Part shown: piece by piece, positions 9,301-14,513 of the stretch
How the letters are laid out: every line of letters begins with the position of its first letter
How positions within the stretch are numbered: position 1 is the first letter of the stretch
Source of the DNA: Hondaea fermentalgiana
Taxonomy: Eukaryota > Sar > Bigyra > Thraustochytrida > Thraustochytriidae
Assembly (NCBI GenBank): GCA_014084085.1
Contig: NPFB01000001.1
Location: forward strand, 1 to 14,513
Direction of reading: 5' to 3'
DNA: 14,513 bases
The notes under the pieces: model-generated
Databases searched by the model: none
Told to the model about the DNA's origin: nothing
The model's input: only the letters and a program-made list of their open reading frames with translations
Translations under genes and position numbers: made by a program

Positions 9301-12300
9301 TTCTTGCCAGACAGGCCCGCACCATCACCCTGGCCAGCTTGGCACGGACCACTTGCTGCACCTTGCAGGCGGCCGTCACAAGCTTAATGACAAGATCGAG
9401 CGCCACGCGCATTTCATTGCAACCGCCACGCTTTTCCTTGGCGTCGGGGCGCTGGGCTCGTAACAGGGCATCTGCGACAACGAGACGCAATTCGTCTGTG
9501 AGAGCTCGTTTCCCGATCGTTTCGAGGGCCATCTCGTACACCTTGGCACACTGGCGGAATCGGCGAAGGTCCCACTTGGTCACCGCCTCTGCATCAGGAA
9601 GCGCGAGCAGGCCTGCCTCGGCGTGGTCCTTGGCTTCTTTCGGGCGCCCCCTGTACTTTAGCATGTAGCGGTGGAGCTGCGCGCGCGTCACCGTGTTCGG
9701 GGGCAGTTTCATCGCAAAGCTTTCTGCTCGCTTGGTTTGGTCGGGAAAGACCGCCGCATAGACGCGACGTGCTACAAAAGGGTCGCGAATATATGCAAAG
9801 CGACGCAAGACCCGCGCGTGCGAGGCGTCTGAATGCCGAGCAGAGAGCGGAAGACGTATTGCGCCCACCAAAGCGACGAGGTCGGCCACGTCGGCCGCAT
9901 CTGACTCCGACTCGCAAAACGGGCTCAAAAACTCTCGCAAGGCCTTGTCAGGAATGGAGCACAGCTTGCTCAGGTCATTGACGTGAAAAGCACCCTTGTA
10001 CAAAGGCTCCCACAGGTGACCAAGACCTAAGCGATGCAGCACGAGACTTGGGTGCATACCAGCCATGGGATCGGCTGTATCATAAAAGGCGCGGGCATGC
10101 ATGATTGCAGTCTCTGCTATTTCTCGTGGGTCTTGCAGCCCCTTGTATCGGTTTGTGCGTACGCGACGATCCAATTCTCGGTCGCGAGCGAGATGACGGC
10201 GCCCTTGGACGCCACGTACGATACGCTGGATCGTGCGCGCTCCCTTGGTGCGCCGAGCATGCCACTTGCGAAGCGCCTTGGCGTGAATTTGGGCCTTGCG
10301 CTCCTTGTACCAAGACTGAATGCGGCACGCAGCACCGGCACGTCGAGCAAAGATGCGATCCGACATGTACGCATGAGTTCGTGAAACGAAATCCTCCACA
10401 AAGGCGCGGGCGGCATTGTGCCGGACCACGCGCGCACAGTGGCGCGCACGACACCTGCCCAAGTAGCCTTTTGCAATGCGCTGCAGCAATCGTGCGGCGC
10501 GGCGCTGCGCAAACTCTTTCTTGGCCGCCATACTGCGGGCCAATCGTGTTTGCAACACGATGCTCGCGCGCGCGCGCAAAAGATTATCTTCCTGGCGGGT
10601 TGCGAGTGGCTGGCGCAATGCAGAGGAGAAGTGCGCTTGCGTCTTGGCGTCCAGCTCCAAGCTGATCATAGACGCACCAACGCTTTGGAGCAGACGCATG
10701 CGCACTTCGATCTGGATGCGCGCCGCAGCGGCATGCCGCGGAGCAAAGTACGCGCGTACAAGGTTTTGGATCCGGCGGACCCCGACGAGCAGCGCGGCAA
10801 AGCGATGAACACGTTGCCTCGCGACGAAGCCCCGGGCGCAAGACTGGATGGGAATTGCTGCGTGATGCTCGATACGATGACGCGCCACAAGTCGTTGCGC
10901 ATAAACCCCGCGCATCACTGTCTGAATTTTGCGCGCTGCCTCTGCACGACGAGCTCGCTTCTCGAGGCGTGCTTCAATCTTGTCCACCTTGTCTTGAATG
11001 AGGTAGACGCGCATCATGACAAAAGCCGGGAATTCTTCCTTGTAAATGTACCACTGCTTTTGGATGGCGAGCGCGGCATTGTTAATCGCCAACTCGTGGG
11101 CATAAATTGCACGCACAGTAGCGAACGCCCGATGTCGATGCCAGCATCGCTGGATGCGCAGCGCAGCGGGCCGATGGTATTGCGTGTTGAGCGCGAATTC
11201 GTTAAAGAGATGCTTGAAGCGAACGCGGCCGAGGACGCCTCGATAATTGGCTTGGATCATGAGCGTCGCGGCCTTGACCCGCAAGAACCAGAGGTATCGA
11301 GGCCGCATGCGCGCCATGGCCTGAATTGGAACGGCGGCTGCGTGCCAACGAAGGATCATGCGACGCACGGACCACTTGCGCTCGTTGCGCTGAATGAGAC
11401 ATATCTTGGTCCGTATGGCGGTATATGCAGTGACTTTGCAAAGCATGCGTCGCCACGTTTGAATACGCCGCGCAGCGTACCATCGTTCCTTGTGCGCAGC
11501 AAAAACACGGCGGCCTTGCTTGCCGCGATAGCGGCGTTGCAGGGCGATTGCGGCGGCAAGTCGCTCTTGTTTGCGGATCTCATCAACAAAGATGGACCAT
11601 GTGTCCCATGCGCGTACGACGCGCAGAGACAGCATGCGGCGAATTATTTGTCGGAGTTTCTCGAGACTTGCGTAGCGTGCGAATTCTTGAAAGCGGAGTT
11701 CAAGTGTGTGCGCGTGCCATCTGCGAAAGGGTCCGCGAAGGGGTTCTCGACCGGCATATCGAAAGAGACGGTCGAGGACGCGCCGAGCTACCTCGCGTGC
11801 ATAGGCCACTTCGAGACCTTGCTCGAGGAGAAAATTTGAGGGCAGAGCAAGGCGCTTCTCGCGGATTCCGCGGTCAATCGCACGCCATAGCGCGCGTTCT
11901 TGTTCCAAAACTCGATCGAGCTCCTCGACGCTAGCATCTTCGATGCGCGGAAAGGTACGAACTGACTTTGTCGGTGGCGTCAGCAGTGGCAGTTTGAGTC
12001 TCTTGCTTGCATCGTCACCACCACCATGACCATTACGACTCAAGACATTGTCGTTGTTGTCGTCAACTTCGTCGTCGTCATCGCCACGTTGTAGGTTTTG
12101 CTGGCGTCGTTCGCGCAGCGCTTCGCTTGTCTTGGGGTACCAGAGCATGGGTACCTCATAGCCCATGAAACGTCGCGTGTCTCTCTTTTGTTTCGCATGA
12201 GAGGCGTCACGTCCGAGGAGCACGCCAATGAGACCTTTACGCTCTGCGCGCGGTCGCTGATCCCTTTTCTGGGTCAACCGTGCGTCTTCCCGCTTCGGTC

Positions 12301-12937
12301 CTAAAATTGCTTGTCGGGCACCTGGTACTTTACGATTCTTTGCCAACGCCAAAGACCGTTTCCGTTTCGCTTTGTCTTGATCGATGCGCTGGTCCTCGAT
12401 TTCTTCCCGCTCATGGACATGGATCTCTGGCGCGGCCGCCTCGTTACCACGATCGACGTCCTCATTACCCGATGCGACCTGGTCGTTGACGTCGTGGAGC
12501 TCGTTACCGCTAAGTTCCTTCTCCATGAGACGTGACAGGGATGCATACGAGCTTGCGACAGTGGCATTGCCGCTACCGCCAAGGAGCGCGGTAAGCACAC
12601 GGCATGCCTGAATGCGAAGGCGCCGAGGTGCACTTTCGTCGTTGACGTGATACAAGAGAGGTCCAAGGAGATCGACACGAAGAGGACCGAGAGCCCAGCT
12701 GGCATCGGCACCGGCATTGGCATCGACACGCGTATCGCAGATGGAAGCGTACAGGGTAGCTACAGCGGCTCGCTGGCCGTCCAGGTCGTTTTGAGCGCCG
12801 TGCGGGGCCAAGAGGCGCGAAGCAGCGTCTCGCATGCGTGCCCCGGCTTGGCCTCGTTGCGTCGTCGTTGCCCATGTGAAGGACTCCGACGACGTGGACG
12901 CTGACGCTGGCGCGGTCGGCACGCGCCGAGCGCGCAT
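6302..12937 (-). CDS. Giant IQ-motif, WW-domain and triple B-box zinc-finger protein
   Basis: The protein has about 2,211 residues with no visible intron (numbering from the ATG at 12937). In order: a helical HEAT/ARM-like stretch (about 51-120); a basic region and an acidic DDDDEVDDNNDN run (286-297); a Trp-containing helical, Sfi1-like segment (405-455); about 15 IQ motifs (460-925, for example IQRIVRGVQGRR); a SAM-like helical region (960-1025); a KYRGRP module (1056-1170); IQ and WW1 (Trp1268, Trp1288, Pro1291); coiled coil; IQ and WW2 (Trp1621, Trp1643, Pro1646); a second copy of the module with KYKGKP (1831-1835); two IQ motifs and WW3 (Trp1995, Trp2018); and three C-terminal B-box-type zinc fingers (2045-2089, 2112-2147, 2159-2195) with full Cys/His sets. 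IQ motifs bind calmodulin or EF-hand light chains, WW domains bind Pro-rich ligands, and B-boxes mediate protein contacts, so a calcium-responsive scaffold, perhaps cytoskeletal or axonemal, is inferred. The open frame extends to 13207, but the upstream part runs through a poly-T tract (FFLFFFFY), so 12937 is preferred; 12835 is another candidate. Confidence 0.88.
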   Translation of the reverse strand: MRARRVPTAPASASTSSESFTWATTTQRGQAGARMRDAASRLLAPHGAQNDLDGQRAAVATLYASICDTRVDANAGADASWALGPLRVDLLGPLLYHVNDESAPRRLRIQACRVLTALLGGSGNATVASSYASLSRLMEKELSGNELHDVNDQVASGNEDVDRGNEAAAPEIHVHEREEIEDQRIDQDKAKRKRSLALAKNRKVPGARQAILGPKREDARLTQKRDQRPRAERKGLIGVLLGRDASHAKQKRDTRRFMGYEVPMLWYPKTSEALRERRQQNLQRGDDDDEVDDNNDNVLSRNGHGGGDDASKRLKLPLLTPPTKSVRTFPRIEDASVEELDRVLEQERALWRAIDRGIREKRLALPSNFLLEQGLEVAYAREVARRVLDRLFRYAGREPLRGPFRRWHAHTLELRFQEFARYASLEKLRQIIRRMLSLRVVRAWDTWSIFVDEIRKQERLAAAIALQRRYRGKQGRRVFAAHKERWYAARRIQTWRRMLCKVTAYTAIRTKICLIQRNERKWSVRRMILRWHAAAVPIQAMARMRPRYLWFLRVKAATLMIQANYRGVLGRVRFKHLFNEFALNTQYHRPAALRIQRCWHRHRAFATVRAIYAHELAINNAALAIQKQWYIYKEEFPAFVMMRVYLIQDKVDKIEARLEKRARRAEAARKIQTVMRGVYAQRLVARHRIEHHAAIPIQSCARGFVARQRVHRFAALLVGVRRIQNLVRAYFAPRHAAAARIQIEVRMRLLQSVGASMISLELDAKTQAHFSSALRQPLATRQEDNLLRARASIVLQTRLARSMAAKKEFAQRRAARLLQRIAKGYLGRCRARHCARVVRHNAARAFVEDFVSRTHAYMSDRIFARRAGAACRIQSWYKERKAQIHAKALRKWHARRTKGARTIQRIVRGVQGRRHLARDRELDRRVRTNRYKGLQDPREIAETAIMHARAFYDTADPMAGMHPSLVLHRLGLGHLWEPLYKGAFHVNDLSKLCSIPDKALREFLSPFCESESDAADVADLVALVGAIRLPLSARHSDASHARVLRRFAYIRDPFVARRVYAAVFPDQTKRAESFAMKLPPNTVTRAQLHRYMLKYRGRPKEAKDHAEAGLLALPDAEAVTKWDLRRFRQCAKVYEMALETIGKRALTDELRLVVADALLRAQRPDAKEKRGGCNEMRVALDLVIKLVTAACKVQQVVRAKLARVMVRACLARKRYREDLLEGGILRKNWQLEREKEAREYEEYLQALARYEVEQGLAKITRFGYLEVWDEYAQAYYYTDENGTAEAVWERPVYTFEEDVAARKMQLLVRGRAARNFRRALEEARRRQEEMAARQRAWEDLAHERLNLVTFRVRLETVMDDSEAQKIPMFPSWRRKPLSWKDACRDADVKLELAALRLGEAQEALANAIQAVEASAARRDRGREPGDAWYAMVKTGKRDVSFDTPGSILAHWGAIRDEETGRLRFKCRLPGHAGLRDSLADLERQAMHLEDAPALELQKVAAEMLAEDAYSRQCEVRAFVETRLPHVLTLFTDPEATSLSYDLKARLREEARAATRLAALTRGHLARRTRREARLDAAREHAERLLERAKTSHEDAASVRARLHVPVGVSAVYTFVDMPFGWRAKRDGYGRTFYVHDTSFDTVWARPTFVWEEQVAAGIIQRVYRGWRGRCAFIEALRSEGVRQVAEMAIAKAATTACFEYPASEGVSVEIWLARRGLHEIVRDVLVEQRSVEKRTRQRFRSLMEAQALPWTRDRLAWFGIKREDHVSAIMASEKVPEEKLCLLREADAIEALFLSHYPSQGARALKFAAQAAQLSDMPITMCQLETHLAKYKGKPSLATVQLQDEVFNLPTTSTPQDQEAAFYLMLGASRRIMIIAANMKLEKLHGELRELMERAQTLLSKPEEGQPPGPWLCRRPWPREAMAAFAMRETLERALAWEKMAVRVQRVYRDYRNLMQWREVAAWYRSNITLVQCAWRQYAARKLLRLRHAQYHSSWEELFDPKEDMMYYFDNSTDKSQWHPPREPYKPYGWWPPHPDDIPVPEGKCFVCRQHEAVRLCEECVTKNGVNREFCFDCFAEVHGSGGAAMARHSFRAPASSTAQVEAGTSGPGLVCSQCQGPGIRRCNDCEDFYCLACFRRLHGRGRRREHAWTAYQAGCPVCVECERQVAAVYCESCRDHLCKACSTRIHRKGQRKRHTRVDLADFETKSGQGL

Positions 12938-13089
12938 GAGCCACACGCGCGGCCGCGCCCCGTCCTCGCGCAAGGCTCCAACGGAGTGGGATATGCGTGC
13001 TTTGAATGCTCGTGGCCCAGCCCTGGGACGCAGGACCGACTTGCAGAATCGATACGTTGCACGCCGCGGCGAGGACGCACCATTGGTGT

Positions 13090-13104
13090 AAAAAAAAAAA
13101 AAAA
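13090..13104 (-). promoter_or_regulatory. T15 tract upstream of the giant IQ gene
   Basis: On the minus strand a run of 15 T, preceded by a second short T-rich block, lies about 150 bp upstream of the preferred ATG at 12937. It resembles the T-tract upstream of the methyltransferase ATG at 1117. An ATG in another frame at 13083 follows the tract immediately and would open a 107-codon frame overlapping the main start. It could be an upstream ORF or mean that the first exon is spliced; the sequence alone does not decide. Confidence 0.35.
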
Positions 13105-13309
13105 GGAAAAAAGAGATGATGGCGCCCATCCTACCGTTCGCCGGGTCCCTCTCGAACAGGGAATGGAAAGATTCGCGATGGTGGACGACTCCGACCATGC
13201 AAGACACTAAGCAAGGAATTTATGATTTCTTTGGTGACCGGCCGCGCGCGAATAGTTGCGAAGTCAGCTCGCAATACCCGTTGCGGAGCCGCAGAGGTCT
13301 TGCAACCTA

Positions 13310-13483
13310 GAACGGCGTGCAGGCTCGTCTCGACTTGGTCCCTCCCTTGGGAGATCTTTGACGACGAGAACGACGTACAGGCTCGTCTCGACTTGGTCCC
13401 TCCCTTGGGAGAATTTCGACGATGAGAACGGCATGCAGGCTCGACTCGACTTGGTCCCTCCCTTGGGAGAACTTTGACGATGA
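13310..13483. repeat. Three tandem 58-bp repeats
   Basis: Units start at 13310, 13368 and 13426, each beginning GAACG and containing the core CGACTTGGTCCCTCCCTTGG. The copies differ at only a few positions. Each has the dyad CTCCC-TT-GGGAG. Because 58 is not a multiple of three, any reading frame crossing the array uses all three frames in turn, and all stay open on the minus strand. The array lies upstream of the giant IQ gene. Confidence 0.9.
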
Positions 13484-13673
13484 GGTCGGCTGGGATTTCT
13501 TCGGCTTTGGCTTCGTCTACATTCTGGTATATGGGCGCGATTTTAGGCCCAACAACACGGAGCTGCCGTCGCTTATCGAGCAGGACGTAGTTGTGCGTTT
13601 TGATTTCGGACTCTCGGATACAGTGTCGCGCGCTGTGACATCGTAGAGAGAGCTGACACGTCGCCAAATTCAT
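13484..13673 (-). other. Weak coding-like stretch, N-terminal half of a 180-codon minus-strand frame
   Basis: A minus-strand frame opens at ATG 13673 and stays open to 13131. Its first 63 codons include a plausible peptide (ESEIKTHNYVLLDKRRQLRV, then PKIAPIYQNVDEAKAEEIPA) with moderately G/C-rich third positions. The rest is translation of the 58-bp tandem repeats and flank. The opposite strand is also open here with an equally plausible peptide, so neither strand is secure. It may be a gene remnant or chance. No family is recognised. Confidence 0.2.
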
Positions 13674-13775
13674 GGACGCCTCTGGAAATCACGAAGAAAC
13701 CCTGGGCATCGGGCATTGGTCATTGCGTCGACTTGGTGTGGATCAGGAAGTCAATACTGTCAACTATTGAAACGA

Positions 13776-13801
13776 TCTTGGTCGGGGTGAGGAGACCAAG
13801 A
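13776..13801. other. Perfect 8-bp hairpin
   Basis: TCTTGGTC (13776-13783) and GACCAAGA (13794-13801) are exact reverse complements around a 10-base purine-rich loop. No T-run follows on either side, so a terminator role is not indicated. Confidence 0.6.
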
Positions 13802-14164
13802 CCTTAACCACATGAACACAAGTCACCAGGGAAACTTCTCAATGGCCTCGCTAAGACTGATCTTGTCGAGATTGCTCAGACACGGATGCGAAATTCAGCT
13901 GCATTCCTCGACGAGGCCAAGGAAGCGGTGAAGAATGCCTGGAAGTTGGCATGCGACGACCTGATCGACTCCTGGGACGTGGGCGAGAATTCCACAGACC
14001 GGGGAAAAGCTACCCAATCATACAATTTTACGTACGTTCTTTTTTCATGTATGGCGTTCTCTCTACCAGTCGCTCACAATGATGGCGAAAGAAATTGCCA
14101 TTGCCATCTATCTCTTTTGTTCGAGAAGATGGACTGCACCAAAGACATTGTGAAGTCTACTTGT

Positions 14165-14185
14165 AGAGAGAGAGAGAGAGAGAGA
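14165..14185. repeat. (AG)10 microsatellite
   Basis: Ten uninterrupted AG dinucleotides plus one A. It sits in the weak 13808-14248 frame, where it would give alternating Arg and Glu. Confidence 0.95.
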
Positions 14186-14252
14186 ATATTGCTATGTGCG
14201 AGACGACACGTCATCGTTGTGGTCGATAGTAAGCCTATATCCCGATGATTTG

Positions 14253-14339
14253 TAAGTCAAACAATTGTTTGAATTAAGCTATAAATTTTAACAGGTTAAA
14301 AGGAGATTAAGTGCTTAAGTCAAACAATTGTTTGACTTA
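14253..14339. repeat. Nested inverted repeat with two self-palindromic arms and a central hairpin
   Basis: The left arm (14253-14279) and right arm (14313-14339) are 27-bp inverted repeats with one mismatch. Each arm is itself built on the palindrome TCAAACAATTGTTTGA. The right arm holds a perfect 24-bp palindrome (14316-14339); the left arm version has one mismatched pair. The 33-bp centre contains TTTTAAC-AG-GTTAAAA (14286-14301), a third dyad, and TATAAATTTT. The block is AT-rich against GC-rich surroundings. It could be a small MITE-like element or a cruciform-forming regulatory or replication site; no target-site duplication is obvious to me. Confidence 0.85.
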
Positions 14340-14513
14340 GGTCACCCTTTTCTTGTGTCTGTCTCTCATGCTGCAGACGTCGGTCCACCTTAAGACCTGG
14401 TTTGCTGGGTCCCCTGACACGCAGGGATTACGCTTGCAACGTCCCTCCAAGTAAGGTGGCTTGAAGCTCGTGAATTTGGGTGATTCGTGATCTTCAGTGA
14501 TGGCACCTAACCA
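14340..14513. other. No gene recognised at the right edge
   Basis: No convincing frame. The only structure is a 75-nt segment (14385-14459) bounded by CCACCTTA and TAAGGTGG, with inner GACC/GGTC and CCCTG/CAGGG stems. It has tRNA-like size but lacks tRNA consensus bases. Confidence 0.4.

Larger units (their letters stand above)
13672..14248 (+). other. Possible split or broken small gene
   Basis: Two coding-like stretches lie in different plus-strand frames. The first (13672-13770) starts with ATG and reads MDASGNHEETLGIGHW and onward for 32 residues to a TGA. The second is open from 13808 to 14248. Its best part (about 13826-14000) reads GKLLNGLAKTDLVEIAQ and then AFLDEAKEAVKNAWKLACDD, strongly helical with G/C-rich third positions. 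The end of this frame runs into the (AG)n microsatellite as RERERER and is unlikely to be coding. A one-base frame offset or a short intron between the stretches (a CTTAAC branch-site-like motif lies at 13803-13808) could join them. No family is recognised. Confidence 0.25.

Noticed and set aside
6266..9463. Plus-strand 1,065-codon frame as a gene
   Set aside because: The minus strand encodes clear WW, IQ and B-box domains over the same bases; the plus-strand peptide has no domain and an odd composition.
10418..11839. Plus-strand 473-codon frame as a gene
   Set aside because: It is antisense to the IQ array; the codon bias and motifs support only the minus strand.
13144..13166. T-arm-like TCCCT-GTTCGAG-AGGGA hairpin on the minus strand, as part of a tRNA
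   Set aside because: The loop phase is wrong for a T-arm, and no acceptor, D or anticodon stems can be placed around it.
12938..13207. Extending the giant protein to the ATG at 13207
   Set aside because: The added 90 residues are translated from a poly-T tract and low-complexity leader (FFLFFFFY); the T-tract looks like upstream sequence, as it does before the gene at 1117.
14385..14459. A tRNA gene (75 nt, CCACCTTA/TAAGGTGG closing stem, inner stems)
   Set aside because: It lacks the TTCRANTCC T-loop, a proper 7-base anticodon loop with 5-bp stem, and normal D-loop bases on either strand.

Overview
The window looks like nuclear DNA from a unicellular eukaryote with a compact, intron-poor genome. 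Three long reading frames (693, 716 and about 2,211 codons) run without an evident intron. Third codon positions are mostly G or C. The proteins are eukaryotic: a DEAH-box Prp43/DHX15 helicase and a giant protein combining IQ, WW and B-box domains. Long IQ/WW proteins of this kind fit a protist such as a stramenopile, but that placement is inference and I cannot name a genus.

Layout. At 1-258 (+) is the 3' end of a kinase-like gene. The 259-1116 gap holds a probable decayed gene on the minus strand (353-588), an imperfect direct repeat on either side of it, and a T-tract/pyrimidine leader with an 8-bp inverted repeat just before the next ATG. At 1117-3198 (+) is a class I SAM-dependent methyltransferase that resembles, in motif order, the fungal 25S rRNA uridine-N3 methyltransferase (Bmt6) type. 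At 3465-5615 (+) is PRP43/DHX15, the clearest call here. At 5616-6301, between two convergent genes, are three 108-bp tandem repeats, each able to form a long-range stem and ending in T6, then about 200 bp with nothing recognisable, then a 48/45-bp duplication covering the stop codon of the next gene. At 6302-12937 (-) is a giant scaffold-like protein with about 20 IQ motifs, three WW domains, two copies of a previously unnamed module, and three C-terminal B-box zinc fingers. At 13208-14513 there is no confident gene: a 3 x 58-bp tandem repeat, two weak coding-like stretches, an (AG)n microsatellite and a strong nested inverted repeat.

How the genes relate. PRP43 acts in spliceosome disassembly and ribosome biogenesis. 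If the methyltransferase is Bmt6-like, the adjacent same-strand pair would share a theme in rRNA maturation, but nothing shows co-regulation. The giant IQ/WW/B-box gene converges on PRP43 from the other strand and has no evident functional link to it. I found no mobile element with a transposase, no CRISPR, and no convincing tRNA or rRNA. The most novel items are the duplicated module in the giant protein, the frame-shifted remnant near 353-588, and the structured intergenic repeats.
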